Assembly (NCBI RefSeq): GCF_001640805.2
Contig: NC_066852.1
Coordinates: 4,200,194 to 4,264,193 of the forward strand
From: Lates calcarifer
Lineage: Eukaryota; Chordata; Actinopteri; Centropomidae
Length of the DNA stretch: 64,000 bases
Direction: 5' to 3'
The position numbers and the translations under genes were made by a program. How positions within the stretch are numbered: the stretch's first letter is position 1; each line of letters starts with the position of its first letter. This document shows positions 35,690 to 49,999 of this stretch, piece after piece. The notes beneath the pieces were generated by a model. It was not told where the DNA came from. It saw nothing but the letters and a program-made list of their open reading frames with translations, and searched no databases.

Positions 35690-38600
35690 GTTCATTAAAA
35701 CCAGAAATTTTAGACCACATCCTTAAATTAAAGAATGTATGCAAGTCATTTGTACATATATTTTTAAAATTTGAGCTTTTTAAATTTACCAAAACCTTAT
35801 GGACACACAAAAACTGAGCGTCACGTCATTGACCTGTATATGCATGTGCATTACTGTATATGATATGTAATAATAATAATAATAATAATAATACGTTTGT
35901 AGAATATCATTGTGTACAATAGTAATTATGTAAGATTATATATAATTATATATTATATAAATATATATATATATAAGAATGATATCATAATTAGAATGGC
36001 ATAATAACAAATGTGTTACGAAAAGAGAAGATGCGTAGTGTCATTACTCTGCAGTCATTTTGAAAGCTGTAATTTTGTGGAGCTGTGTAACTGTACTAAC
36101 TGTACTTTAATTCATGTACATGGGATGGACAAAATGTTAGGAACAGCCCTCAGTTCAGAAACACTACAAGTCACAGTCTCCAAAATGACCACACAATAAA
36201 TCAACACCTCCCTCAGTAAAAGCTGAACATTATAATCCTCATGAAGGAAGGATGTATTGCAAGTCAGTTGTGTTATACTGCATTAGTTTCATCTAGAGAC
36301 ATACTATAGAGAGAGATACATTCATCCTCTTTCAATGGATTGCAGAGCTTACAGGCATAACAACAATTTAGTTTTTTACCATTTTGCTGAATTTAAATGC
36401 ATGCAAACACAAGGAGGCAAACAAAAAGGGATTTTCCTCACATCTTTCTGCATTCTGTCCCATAAACCAGGCAATTGCCTCCTGATGTATCTTGAGGTCC
36501 TGCTTCTCCTTTTTAACCTTCAAATTATCTTTTACAGCCTCTATAGTCAAGAACGCTTGGTGCTTCTTTGCACCAAGAGAGGAACATGTCCCCAGAAAAT
36601 GTCAAAACACCACTGATCTTCACCTTGTGTGTCTGTCTTAGCCGCACTTGATGGACCGTCCGTTTTTTTTTACCTTCAAGGGTAGATTAAAGGCTGCAAT
36701 GGTTTATTCAAAGACATGATGAGTATTTGTGCATAAATTATTAGCAAGTTAATGTTTGAGGACTCAGGAAATACAGAGATATAATAATCTGTATGTCTGG
36801 ATATATCTATCTCTCCATCATTCTGTTCATCTCTCTGTCTGTCTGCCTGTGAATTGCACAGTTTAATAGCCTTAAGCTATTATTTTTGTCAGAGCTTTGG
36901 CCATAGTAGAACCTTTTCTACTGCACCAATTATAAAACTTTCCTCCCACCACAGGTCAACCTGCTGGGCAGATTTGTGATCAGTTGTGTTGCCTGGAAAC
37001 AGCACTGCTTCTCTATAGGGGTGAGGAGGACAGACTTTCAGGAAAGGGCAAACAGATGTCTAATGATTCTGTTTGCACCCTTCTAATTTTGTTTTGTGTC
37101 CTATAATTGTTCTAAGTGAGTTCATTGAAGTTGTTAAGTTGTCAGACTTGTCAGAAACTGTACAACTGTACACACACTGATCAGAAAGACAAAACCCCAT
37201 TCTCCTGATGTTACTGTATGAATCTCCATAGGCCTCCTTACGTATATAGCCACAAACCTGAAAGCAAACAGAGCAAAGCAAGTACATACTGTTTAATGAC
37301 TCACAACAGCTTATGTTTATGAAAATAATTTAGCCAAAGGACTTCAAAGGTTTTACCAGAAACTGCCTACCTTCATGGCATTTTATGTAAATCAGATGAA
37401 CAGTGGCTCATTTACATCTGTGGTCTTAATAAATACCACAGATGCTCTTTGTCCTAGAATCACAGAGGAGCTTTTATTTCAGTTGGCAACAAAATAACAA
37501 ACATTTATTTAAAAAGTTTGGTGCAGGAAAGTTTATAACAGGGGGTGCAGTATAAGACTGTGTCACTGAAAAACAGCATTTTTGTTGCATTAGAAATAAT
37601 GATTAAAACATGCTAAATAGTCTGTGTTTAGCCTACCTCAGTGCAAATCGACACATGGTGAATATTTGTGATAGTCAGTATTTTTGTTAAAAATATACAG
37701 ACTATTCAGTTAATGTATTAATTGTGAATTACATGTAAAAAACATTAATTTGAGGACAATGATCCTTTTGTCACGTTATAAACTGATAGAACCACTGCAA
37801 TTCTGAGGAATTCAGTGGCTTTAACCCTTATCAGGAGACCACCCTGAAGGTGAGGAGCTCAGACAGTATTTGCCTTCTGAATCGTCCATCCATACAGGGT
37901 CTCATTAGATACACCATGTTGCTCTGTATTCTGTTGATTCAGCAGTGCCAAATCAGTGGCTGTGTTCAGAATTCAAACTTGATCTCTGAACAGTTTCATC
38001 TTCATTCCAACATGCCCACACCTAGGTTTTCTCCTCCACCTCTCTTCTCCCTTCCTTGTCCGTATCCCCACTTTCCCTCTCTTCCTTCCCTGTCTCAACT
38101 TCACACTCTCCAGGGACAAAATAAATAAATAAGGAATGTAGGGGGCGGGGGATCGGTTTGGTTCTCTATTCACTAATGCTGCTGAATCGATGGACAGTTA
38201 CCACGGTAACAGGAAGGCTGGCACCAAAAATATATTCTATACAACATCTTTAATACCTCCCCCTATTTTCAGTTTGCCGACTGGTGCATCTTCCCACATA
38301 CACCAATGTGAACTCTCTCCCCAAAGCTGGATGCATGTCAGATGTAAACCTTGCAACATAATACAAGTGGAAATGGTGTAGGACAGCTTTCATGTGTCTT
38401 TATCACAGAGAATGCATTTTGTTTCTGTGTAAGGAGCTCATTCATGTTAAGTTTTGTTCCATCAGCTTTAAAAAAACTCTTTGTTATGACTTCAATCTTC
38501 AATTTATTCTTGTTACTTTAGTCATTGAACCTTTGCTGCCCGGGATATATAGTATAATTAATCCACTTTGTTTCCTCAAGCTACTACAGGTGATCTCTGG

Positions 38601-39970
38601 TGTGAGCCAACTACAAAGCCACAAAGCCAATTTGGCATAAAGACAAGTTCAGCCAAATGCTGCATGACATCTAGAACTAGCAACCCCAATTCTATACTTT
38701 AAGTAATTATGGCACTTAAATGGCAAATTTACACAAAAGGTTTGTTAATCTGAATAAATTCAAAGTAATCTTACAAACATCATGTTATCAAATATCTGGA
38801 TAAACAGATTCAGATTTACTTAATATCTGACTAACATTAATTTGGATTTACTAAATATTTTTGTTTGTTTGTAATTGTTGTGTTTCTTGCAGTCTGAGCT
38901 TCTCCCTCCTTTGTTTTAGTAGTCGGTCTGGCTGTTAATGGTGGTTGTATAACACATGCCATGTCCCTCCCCTGAAACAGCCAGACAGGTTAAGCTAATT
39001 GTGCTGTTGCACTGGTGCAACATCCATCATGTATCAATGTGCACATATGTAGTTGAAGAATAACCTGTGGAAAAAAGGCATTTTAAACCTTATTTTGGGA
39101 CAATGTCACCAGACTTTTGAAGTGGTTTTTATCAGATTTGACTGGTGATTCTATACATGTGTGTGTTCTATACATCTATACATTGAAAGTGGCAGTCATG
39201 GCTCTCTCCCCATTCATTTACATAAGATCATGATCTTTTTAGCCCAAAATAACTGCCAGAGGGTGCTGCCAAGTGCTTGCTATCTGTGATAAAGCAGGTC
39301 TTACCTTGTCAAAAAAAAAAAAAACTGGAGGACCCTGCAGTTTAAAAAAACTTGTGGCAGGGGTCCCACAAACCCAGGCTTATTTTCTGTTTGTGTGGTG
39401 TAGAATGGATTATGTGGAAGTGCAAGATGGTGAAAAACTAATGACTGTTTTTCAATTAGCTCTGGTTATTGAACCACCCTGGTTCAGGATTCTTCAAACT
39501 GTGGTGCCTTCTAGTGAAACAAACCAGCCTTTCCACCAGTTTTAGTGGAACCACTGTTATCAGGGATGCATCATCAATGGAGGGTGTTGCGCATTTTCTC
39601 TTTACACTTTAGTTGAAGGAGAACCTGTAGCTTGTTGTGGGAAACCCTGCTGATAATACAGCTGTAATGTACACTCTTGTATAATACACACAGCCATTAA
39701 TCAATAACAGGATAATTAATACTTGTATAATATGTGTATTTTTCCAAAAGGGCAACAATGTGTAGACAAACAAAACATTGCAGTAATTATGTCTCTATTT
39801 TCCTCTTTCACACTCAATAGTATGTTTCAGACTCTTGACTTTCAGGTTTTCTTGTGCTCAGATGAAATAGAAAGCTGCACTGCTGAGATAGAGAAGTGTT
39901 ACTCTTGCTAGTGTTTTTCTTCAGAGCACTGTGGTAGTGACAGTGTGGAGTACTGCATGTTATGTAACAC
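35690..39970. other. dlg2 intron, nothing recognised
   Basis: It holds a (TAA)n block at about 35867-35892 and an AT-rich patch near 35940-35975. ORFs here show no known motif. Confidence 0.45.
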
Positions 39971-39971
39971 T

Positions 39972-40074
39972 CTGTGCGTGTGTGTGTGTGAGTGTGTGTT
40001 TGTGTGTGTATGTTTGTGAAAAGGAGAGAGAGCGAGAGAGAGTGAGTGAGGGAGTAAGGGAGGGAGAGAGAAAG
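39972..40074 (+). repeat. GT-rich then GA-rich tracts upstream of the MFFACYC exon
   Basis: GT repeats at 39972-40018 are followed directly by GA/GTGA repeats at 40021-40074, 608-710 bp before the ATG at 40682. Confidence 0.8.
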
Positions 40075-40681
40075 CGTGTATACAATGAGAGGAAAAAAAT
40101 ATTTCATCCAAGATGGTGTGCAACGTGCTGGAAATAAAAAAAAAAATCTCTATTTTCTTGCACATTACTCTCATGTGTATTTCTGCACATGTACACACAC
40201 AGAGATACACTACTCATACATGCCAAACATGTATGCCAAACATCATTTGCATCTCATTTTCACATCTTTGTGTACACACTATATGTTTGTCCTATTTTCC
40301 TGTGATCTCCCTTTAATTCTCAGTGATTCCTGCACAAGCCGATCACATTCAGCCAGCAGACATTCTTCTATTCGCTTTATTCTTCATCGTGTGAAGACGT
40401 ACATTTGCACTCCCCCCTCTCGACAATTCATTTCCACCTCCTAGCATGTGAGCCACAATGGAGTTTTGTATCAAGTGAAGGGTTTTCTTAATCTGTGTTT
40501 TAAATTTTCCCTGAGAAAAAGTGGTTTTGCTGTACAACGAGAGGAGTATTTCTCTCACTCAGGGATGCTACCACCCCCGTCTCATCTTACACCATAGCTT
40601 CTTTCCTTGCTCATTGTTTCCAATCCTGGAAGTAGATTTAGCCCTTTTCCCCTGACTTTTTTATGTTGTTTCAACACTGCC

Positions 40682-40723
40682 ATGTTTTTTGCATGCTATT
40701 GTGCTCTGAGATCACACATACAG
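40682..40723 (+). CDS. dlg2: dlg2 alternative first exon, PSD-93alpha N-terminus (MFFACYCALR)
   Basis: This is a 14-codon first coding exon, MFFACYCALRSHIQ, ending in phase 0 at CAG and followed by the donor GTAAGG. MFFACYCALR is the hallmark N-terminus of PSD-93alpha, and Cys5 and Cys7 are its palmitoylation sites. In the mammalian sequence I recall, the exon continues TNVK, while here it is SHIQ, so only the last four residues differ. After splicing, the protein continues into the shared exon at 61482, 20.8 kb downstream. The ATG lies in a weak to moderate context (G at -3, T at +4). A GT/GA-rich tract sits 608-710 bp upstream and could be near the promoter. This exon is the strongest single argument that the locus is dlg2 and not dlg4. 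Confidence 0.92.
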
Positions 40724-40724
40724 G

Positions 40725-43700
40725 TAAGGGAATTTGATGATGATGTGTGTGCTTGTGTGAAGGGGAAAGTGGGATGGGGTAGATATGCATGTGATTCCAC
40801 GTGAAGCCTTTTATGTGAGTGGAGACAAACTTGTGGGGTTGTAGTACAGCTGGACAGGTGATGATTTATCTATTAATTTTTCATTTGCATGTTTTTTTTA
40901 ACCATCTCTCTTGTTATATATGTTTTTTCTACAACTGAAAGGCTGTGTGAAAACAATTGCCTAACAACTGTTTGTACATTAATGTTTTTTTATTCTATCT
41001 CTAACTTGCTGTGCTTATTGACAATGCTGATTTGATCATGATCATGATGTATGATCATTTTCATTTAGGTTACAATTATAATTTGCATCAGCACAAAGCT
41101 GAGCCATGTAGTTACCTCCACCTTCAAGCATAGCTGATATAAGAGTTGATGCAGCTTGCTAAGTAGGCTCAGTCTGAGCTTTGATCACTCACTAGTGCAA
41201 AAGCTCAGTGAAGATAGTTGCCAGCTTAACAACAGCTATTGCACTGTATTATTGGGGTGCAGAGTTGCTGTCATAAAATAAAGAACCCTGCATCAGAGTG
41301 CAATGTATGAATGCAGACAGAAAAGCAGTAAGGGTGCATACTGGAACACAGAATGTGATATATACTGTATTTGCATTTGTGGTGAGTTTTGTGTCAGTTC
41401 TGACATGATTCATACTGCTGCTTATTTAGCCCTGAAGACCATTATTGCAATTAAGCTGGTTTTTATCCCCTGGTACTGCACAATAATTAACTAAGAAGAG
41501 ATTTAGAAATGAGCAGACTGTGTGTCATACATTGTACAGGGGATATTCTCTGATTTTCAGATTCTGAATGTAAGCATCTGCACATTACAGTGAGAATCCT
41601 TTGATTCTTAGCTTAATAATACTTTAATGATGCTTTAACTCCTCATCCCAAAAACAAGGCCAGAAATGGACTGAGATTTGGTTTATATGTGGTTTAGATG
41701 CAATGTGTGAACAAGATGGATCAGCTTCATCTGGCTTGGTTGGCAATTTGGTTGTGGTGTGCAGACACACAATTGTCACATTTCTGGCTGCCCAGCAAGA
41801 CCTGACAAATGCAAGTATCAGTGCAGACCTTGAACCTAATTTGGTTTAATGCTCCAATGGTGGGTGATGAATCCATTACATTTAACAAGTTCTCCCTTCC
41901 TTTCCCTTTGTAGTTTGTCTCCCTCCACAGCAGAGAGACCAGACTCAGCAATGTTCCCAGTCTATTCCCTCCTTTCCTTTTCACTCTCTGAAAAGTCTTT
42001 CCATGAGTGTTCTCTGTGATCAATAATTGAGTGATCCATTGGCAATGCTCAAACCCACATAAATCAGTAATGCTGTTCAGGATATAGATATTCCTGCTGG
42101 ACTAGTTTTTATACTATAATTCTTCTCAAAGGTGGGTAAAAGGCCCTGTCAGTCATGTTCCACAATGTATCACAAGCTAACTGGGAATTAAAAGAGCTTT
42201 GTGATGGGCATCACATCCACTTCTAAACTTCTATTTCAAAACCATCACATATTTGCACTGTACAATTTACTGTACATGCAACTTGACCCCAGCACAATCT
42301 AACTATACAATGCTTCAAGGTAAATGTAGTCTATGAAACAGTAATAGAGCATATATCTTGCTCACTTTATGCCAAAATTTTAAAGAGTTTCAGTTTCAAA
42401 CTATTTCCTTGAAGAATTAAACACATGCACTACATTACTTTTAATGCAGAGGCCACTTCAAACAGTAACTTAGCACTTGTCAGCGTTTTGGATACCAAAG
42501 AGTCTAATTATAACTATTTAGAGAGATTTAGTGTTGAGGGATTGCTGCACAGTTGGATGGATCAGTGCTACATGTGTTTCAACTCTCCTATGGCCAGTCT
42601 ACAGTGCTCAGAGTGCTCAGAGAGCACTGTCATGCAAATACCCTCTGTCAAGTAATGCCAGAATATCAATATGCGCCATGCTGAACAGGACTGTAATCTT
42701 TAGGAAGAATGTGTCTTCACTATAAAACATTTCAAAGTCCTTACAGGCAGGACTACTTTGATCTACAGGCAAACAGTTAGATAATATTCTATAGCAGGGT
42801 GTGTACAGGGTGTGAACATAATGATTGAGACTGTTCCAGATGGATAAAGTTGCAGTTTGTGTACTGTGTATATTGTATTGGACTGTGTTTCAATGTAACT
42901 GATGTAATATTTATTTCCACCTCTCTGTTCTTGCATATAAAGGTGACAAAATATTAGGTTATTATTGTCTGCACATCCGTCACTGCCTTTAAATGGCAGC
43001 TTCACTGATTTTAGATCTAATTCCTGTGATGCTAGTTTAGGAAGGACATGTATATAAACTGCATTCAACTTTGCTCTGCTTTCACTATATCAAAATATCA
43101 CTCTATTGCAATATTGCTTCTAGCTGCCGCCTTGATGCCTGCTTAGACTACAAGCTGTATTTCCTCATCCTCTGTAGGCCTACCTCCAAGGATAGTCACA
43201 GGGCATGTCTAAACTCAGGAACCAAAACAGTCCTTCCATTATGTGGTCCTCTCACGAGCAGCAGGGAAAAGCTGACACTGAAAAGTAGTTTCATGGTAAA
43301 ATGTTGCACTCTACACTATGCTAACAAGGCAGAATATAGAGACACAACAGCAGCAGGCCCAGTTCATACCTGGCATTAACATACGTCCTGGGTGATCCAG
43401 TCATAAGTGGACAACTCTAAGTGCACTTGTGATTGGATCGCACTTCCCCGCTCTATATGCAAATTAACATGTACAGTACATAATTTCTGTTTGCAAAGAG
43501 CAAATGTGGTATTGTTGTTTTTTGTTGTTGTTTTATGGAATGCGTAGTTATTTTTAACTGGCAACAAGCAGCAATGCACTACCTGTGCTTAGTCTGCCAG
43601 AAATTAAAAGAAGAATAATTCAAAACAATACAGACTGTGTCTATTCCAAGGTGTGTTTCAGGCATACCAAATTGCCAAAGATGTTTGATGCACTCACTAT

Positions 43701-45635
43701 ATATCTCTATGGACATGTAGACATTTTCAGACATTATGGACAAAGCCAACTTAACACAATTTGAGACCCAACCATGCACAGATACTCTATTAAGTCAGTT
43801 CAGTAGGCAGTCCTTCAGTTTAGCCCAGGACACATTTATGTACAGTCTGCCAAATGAAGGTGACCACAGGCCTTGGTGCATTTGCACCTATACTTGGCAT
43901 CTGCCGTTGCTTGGTGATGACTCATGTGACGTCTGTGTGGTGGATGTACATCCATGGAAACAGAATAGAAATCGCCTTGTGTGACAAACTCTACTGTGTG
44001 CAGTTTCTCTCTTATTTTTTTGTTTTTTATTCTTGAGATGAAGTTGTTGATTCCACTTCGGGTGGAGCATAGTGCCAAATTTTGACCCTGCATGGACAGA
44101 AAAGCTGATACTGAAATTAAAATATCCATGTATTTGGAAGAAAATTACAGTAGCTTCCTTCCTAATGTTTTAATCAGATATTCAGCATTGCAAGGTGGAA
44201 TATAGAGTTGTGTAATTTTACCTAACAGAGTATGGAGGAGGACACGGCTGCCTCCTTCTGCTAATGTGATTCACTTGGGGGCACTGGTTTTATCTCAGCC
44301 AGTAAGGTTAATAAGAGTCTGTCAAATTTTAAGATTCATGGCAAACTAAGATAATCAGTTAGACTACATAATGACAGCAATCCTTTTAGCTTCTTCATAC
44401 CAATGTGCTATCAGCTTAACCATCTTGCTATAGTTGTATAAAACATGACTTTAGACTGTGGACATAAGACTTGAAAATATTGCTTTTCTACAGCTTGTTG
44501 AACAGGTGGTTTGATAAAGTACTTTTTAGCCTTTCAGTGTTATTGTGTTGACTTGATCTTTACTGCAGACTCTGAGATTCTTGAGTGTCCACAACTGTAC
44601 AGAACACTAGGGAAATACTTCCTTTTAAGAAAGTGGACACTTTTTCCAGTGATGAAATTCCTCTTTAAGGGATAATAACAATAATAGTTAATATGCCTAC
44701 TTAGTAGCATAACTGGAAATTACAATAATACTGTAAAAATATTTTATATGTTATATTGTTGTTTTACAAATCCCACACAAGGGCAGCACAGTTCTTGGAA
44801 GTTCTAGGAAGGACTCAGGAATATAATTTCATTAAATGTATTAACTATCAACAAAGAGAGCTAAGAGACAAAAAAGGTGAGTTTTAACCAAGGGTTATTT
44901 ATGAACAGGTTGGTAGTAGAGGCAAGGGATGAGCTGAGCAGAATGGATGGCCAGAGACGAACAGGGGTTGAGAAAGGAGGAGCTAGGTGGTGAGCCGAGG
45001 GGGAGTCAAGTAGAGAGCAGGAGGGAGATATGGCAGGAGTCAGACCAGGGAATGCTGCAGGGAGAGGGAGACGGGTATTGGCAAAAGACTAACACTAGAG
45101 CTCTATTGAATTACTAGAATGGCTGGAACTTGACAGACAAGGTGTGGTGTTTACTGAAGACTGGGAAAAGGTCATGAGGTACAGAGGATAAGTCAGGAAG
45201 CTCTGACTGGGGACTCCAGAAGATAATCTTACTCAGTGACTAATCTGTTGAAATTGTGGGTCTTGAGACAGTGGGATGTGGTGGCAGCTGATGATATGAA
45301 CAGATCTCCTCCACATGATTTCTGGATTTAAAAAAAAAAGGTTACTGGAGCAGTCCTTAGTCCTACTTGGCTAAGTGTAAGACAGTTGAGGGTTTTGGCC
45401 TTTAGGGTGGATTCTATGGCCATATTATCAGCTCCTATTTGATTTGCTTTCTTTATTATCAATAAAGTCACACACAAGTCACCTGGGATGATACATGACA
45501 TAGTGTATATCATCAGGGAGGCATCCCTACAGAATCTTTGAATTCCGAGTGAATTCATTGAAACCTAATTGCATATGCAATGAACTCTTGTTACATGTCA
45601 TTCTTCCTGTCCAACAGAGGCAGTTCTTAACACTA
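40725..45635. other. dlg2 intron, nothing recognised
   Basis: Several ORFs of 60-100 codons (for example 41727-42023 and 42763-43068 on the minus strand) have no recognisable domain and no splice context. A purine-rich stretch at 44900-45080 may be an old repeat. Confidence 0.4.
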
Positions 45636-45639
45636 GATG

Positions 45640-46960
45640 ACTAATTCCAACATGGTCACAAGGTATCCCACCTTACTGGGAATGACCTGAGAGTTCTGCT
45701 GCTGCTACTGTGTGGGGAGCAGCGACGTTGACAATGTAGAAACAGACAAAGATGCATGGTGTAGCCCAGGTGGCTGCAGCGCAAATCTCACTCAGAGACC
45801 CCTGTAGCCTTGCCCAGGAAGTGGAGCCACTGATGTTGACAGACGGGGTAGACCTCTTGACCTGTATGCCTCCTCAAACACCTCAACAATCCATCTGAAA
45901 GCCTCTGTAAGGAGAGGGTGTACCCTTTCCTGTGGCCACTTAACAGAGAAACAGGCTATCAGAGTGGTATTCGAGTTAGTGCCTCAAGTCCCTCACTGGG
46001 CAGAGCATTTCTGCCCAGTTAGCTTCCCCATCCTGTAGGGATTAGGTTTTATAAACTGCCAGCTCAATGACCTGATTTAAGTGGGCTGGAGCCAGTCTTT
46101 TTGGGAAGAGTAATGGGTTAGGCCAAAGTGACACCCCTGTGCCATCTGAGATCCAATGCATGCATGCTAACATGGTATGACGCTCACTCATGATTTGCTG
46201 ATGCCATTGCCAGAAAAAAAACAACTTTTGCTGATAACCACCAACTGCACTAGAGGCTCAAAGGAGAGAGACGAAGGACTTTCAAAAGTCCAAAAAAAGA
46301 GAGTCACAGGAGTCTGTGGTTGCTCTGCTGTACCCTGTGTAGTGTTGCTGCTATTAGTGGAAACAATATAGAAGAGGCGATCCTGCCATGGGTTCACCAG
46401 GACATCCTGTCTCCATCAGGGAGAGCCAAAGGGGTTAATGGGTTGAGGACTGTGGTGCGAACAGGTCCACCTCTGCAGTCCCATATCGGCACCATATCTT
46501 CTCCACCACCTCTGCACAGTGCTCCAGCACATTTATGTGCTCCATCCTTTTCTGTGCCATCCAGCTCACCCTCATTGCTCTTTGCTTCCACACTGTCCCC
46601 CACCCCAACAGTGAAGCATTGGTCACCACCACCTTGAGACATGAGGGGATCAAACCCAATGAGATGCCCCTGGCCAGAAACATTCTGTCTGTCCATGGCT
46701 GCAACACAATGAAGTATCAGCTCAACACCCTGTGTGCACTTATATCTAAATGGAAGCTATTAGTCCAAACATTTGGCATAATTGACTGTAAGGCCCAAAA
46801 GTGTCATATGGTGTAGCTGCAGTGTCCTACTCGGCCCATTTCTGGGTTGGAGATCAGTCAATTGTCCAAATATGGGATATGCGTACCATTGGCTTGCATC
46901 AGGGCCAGCGCTGCCCACATGCACCTCATGAAAATCCTTGGGGTGAGGGAGAAACTGAAT
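45640..46960 (-). mobile_element. DIRS-like retrotransposon remnant
   Basis: On the minus strand, frames give an RT stretch with LALMQANGTHIPYLDN near 46850-46930, then an RNase-H-like segment (VVVTNASLLGWGTVWKQRA, MEHINVLE) and RYGTAEVDLFAPQSSTH near 46450-46640. Further on comes the tyrosine-recombinase-like end (SLSEICAAATWATPCIFVC) near 45740-45790. The order RT, RNase H, tyrosine recombinase is that of DIRS elements. Many stops and frameshifts and large deletions show a dead copy. Confidence 0.75.
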
Positions 46961-47094
46961 GGGAGTACCTTGAACCAATAGGCCTTGCCTTCAAATGCAA
47001 AGCACAGGCACTGTCTGTGATGTGGTGCTGTTGGAACATGAAAATATACATCCTGTGGGGGATAGAAAACGACATGGTGTTAATAATATTGTTA

Positions 47095-47362
47095 ACTTCT
47101 GTGTGGAGTTTGCATGTTTTCCCTATGTCTATGTGATTTTCTTGTGGGTACTCTGGCTTCCTCCCACAGTCCAAAGATAGACAGGTTAATTGATTAATTG
47201 TAGATGTGAATGTGAGTGTGAATGGTTATTTGTCTCTATATGTCAGCCCTGTAATAGGCTGGCTACCTGTCCTGGGTGTATCGTGCCTCTCGCCCAAATG
47301 TCAACTAGGATTCAGCTCCATTGCCCCTGCAACCCTCAAAGGATAAGCAGTATATAAATGCT
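47095..47362 (+). mobile_element. Fish retroposon tail, copy 2
   Basis: TTCTGTGTGGAGTTTGCATG, then GTACTCTGGCTTCCTCCCAC, AGTCCAAAGATAGACAGGTT and GAATGTGAGTGTGAATGG, through to GGATAAGCAGTATATAAATG. It is the same family as 11236 and 56572 and is not interrupted here. Confidence 0.82.
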
Positions 47363-47364
47363 TT

Positions 47365-49445
47365 TGCTTTCCCTCCCAGACTGTGTGGGAGGGAGTCTGT
47401 CCGCTGAGTAGTGACTTTCTGTTTTTTCCCTGGTATATCTGTGTTTGTTATTTATTAACTGAGTTTATTTCCCACAAAGTGCTGCTCACTTGTGCAGCTT
47501 TGGCAGTGTTTGTGTTTTTATCTAGTGAGAAATGTGCTCTGGCTCTTATCTGCTTAAAAAGTTGAACTATGTCCTGAGTTGCTTCCCTCTATCCTTACTG
47601 TGTTATCAAACTGTGTGGGTATTCGCCAAATAATATCTTCTGCAACAAACAAAATTACACTGAATATTAGCAGAACAGTATGCTATAAAGCTGAGAAGAG
47701 CAGATAAACTTTGCCCCATCTGGAATGGAATGGTTTCTCTCTGTGAATGCAGCTGATGTTTAGCCCCAACAGTTTCTTTTCCATTAAGATATTGCGATTA
47801 ACAATTTTGATGGCTTCAAACACTCATTTGAGAGAGTCTCAAGACACAGACTATTGAGTCATGAATATTTGCCACAGTGATCTTGCTTTGTATCACCATT
47901 GCTGTGTGTATGTTCCGGTCTTCTCTCTGTTTTAGTTATTATTTTTAACATTCACATACTCCTTACAAATGAAAAATATATAAAGGACCCAGATAGAAAA
48001 TGTAAATGTAGCGTGGACTTTTCACTGAATAATATATATTTTAAAAAAAGGAAAAGCTTGACACATCAAACATACATTACATTACAAACATTTCACTGCA
48101 CAGTGGCAGAAGATAATGAAAAATGAAACTTTTCCTGGCAAATTTCATGTTCAAGCTTAGCAGATGGGATTTATAGTGTTGGCAGAGTTTACCATTCTCC
48201 TACTCACACATTTTGAATGCAGTATTAGGTTATGCTTCTTTTTGCCAGATTAACACCATTAAGAAAACAATACAGCAGCTGTACTGACACCTTTGTACAA
48301 GGTTTACCTTGGCCAATTTACAGGCTGTTTCTCCAGTGCTTTCATTCAAAAATACTACATGCAAACCACAGAATAATATAACCTTCCAAGCTTATGCATA
48401 CAGCCAGCTATTTAGATGATGACAAACTTGTCTTTCTGATTATAATCAAACTTCTTTGTGCTATGGTATGTGTGTCACCTCGAAAAGCATCCGTGCTACA
48501 GCAGAGTCTGTCCTGCCTGTGGTTCCCTCTTGGCTGAACTCCCTACAGCGGGGTGGGGTGTGGGAGGGAACGTATTTGCCGCAGTTGCCGATGCAGCGAT
48601 GGGGAAGCAATTCATTGCTGTCCCACAACAGTGACAACGCTTACACACACACTCACATACACACGCACACACACACACATCATCATCACAATGAGTAGTT
48701 AGTCTGAGTGCTGCTAAAAAGCAGGGAATAGTTTGAAGGGAGCACTTCCCAGCTAGGGAGATAGCAGGTTGAATCTGCAAAGACACACACACACATACAG
48801 TCAAACGCAAATCTTCATACACAGGCATGCAAGAGGAGAAGGAAAGGAGTGTGGAGGTAAGGAAAGACTTTAAGGCAGATCATACTTAAGTATTTACAAG
48901 TGATCCATGAGTGAGAGAGATAAACTCTAGTTGTATATGGGTATGCATGTAGGTATGTGTGTGTGTACATTCACTGCCAGCTCACCTTGCAGTCTGGGGT
49001 GGTGAGGAGGTTGAACTAGCAGAAAACTGCAGCAAACTATGTCACTGATATCTCACCATAGTGAGGTTCAGCTATACAGGCTTATAGACCTCAACCACTA
49101 AATCATTCATATGTGTAAATGTCAGGTCTTTTTGTGTACTGGAATCTGCCTTATTGTGCTACAGTTAACTAAATTGTCCCAGTTTCAGTAGTTATTGCAT
49201 GTATGCATTTATTTATTTTTGATACAGGGACATTTTACATTTCATATGCTGAAGCATTTTGTAGTGTTTGTGTCTACCTGCCCAGGGACAGCATTTGGAA
49301 AGTAGCTAACTCTGGTATAAAGCATCTTTTCTTTTTTTATAAGTGTTTTCTGTACAAGGTAACTAAAATGAAACTATATTTTGAACTGTATGTCTGGTCT
49401 GACAGGCATGGTGAATGGTAAAATTATTTCCTAAACTCAATGACG
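47365..49445. other. dlg2 intron with an (AC)n tract
   Basis: A locally GC-richer patch at 48500-48640 is followed by (AC)n at 48644-48680. I considered a further promoter here but found no coding start with a donor. Confidence 0.4.
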
Positions 49446-49447
49446 AA

Positions 49448-49996
49448 TGTAACGATCCGTCCCCAGTGTGACTTTTTATTTCTTGGTTTAACTTTGGTAA
49501 TTATTATTTCTCTAGTATCTCCTGTGTTCTTGGTTTGATTTTAATATTCCTTCTCCTTTGTGTCTCTGGTGTCCTTGTGTTTCCTGTTTTATTTTGAAGT
49601 TGCTTGTCCTGTCTTGTCTTCGGTGTTTTTACTTCTGGTCTTTGTGTGTGTGATATACTTGTGTACCTGTGTTGAGTTCCCTCATGTGTATATATTGTCC
49701 TGTCTTTCTCCTCTGATTTGTCTTGAGTCTTGCATATGCGTCTTGTCATTGGGCTGTGTGTGTCCTGCATATGCCTTTTGGTCCTGTGTTATGTGTTCTC
49801 CTTGTGGTTCTCCTGTGTCTGTTACCTCCCCTCTTTGGATTATTGGACTTTTGGTTTTGCTGAACTTCTGGTTTACTGCCACATGATGCTTCTTTGTTTG
49901 TTTTTTTCTTCATTAATACATCTTTGACCTCGTCAAACCTCCCAAGAGTCTGCATTTTTGTGTCCAGTACCCTGATATATGTTTTAAAATGTGACA
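49448..49996 (+). mobile_element. Probable solo LTR
   Basis: It starts TGTAACGATCCG and ends TGTGACA, a TG...CA structure of about 549 bp. It is T-rich with a TATA-like TGTATATATTG at 49687. Near the 3' end it carries TTCATTAATACATC, resembling the polyadenylation region of fish Gypsy LTRs. No internal region or second LTR flanks it. A clean target duplication is not seen, so the boundaries could be off by a few bases. Confidence 0.6.
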
Positions 49997-49999
49997 GAA

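Noticed and set aside
41727..42023. 98-codon minus-strand ORF as a gene
   Set aside because: Basic and featureless, with no homology that I recognise and no splice sites.
48500..48640. GC-richer patch considered as a fourth dlg2 promoter
   Set aside because: No ATG with an in-frame donor and no match to known DLG2 N-termini.
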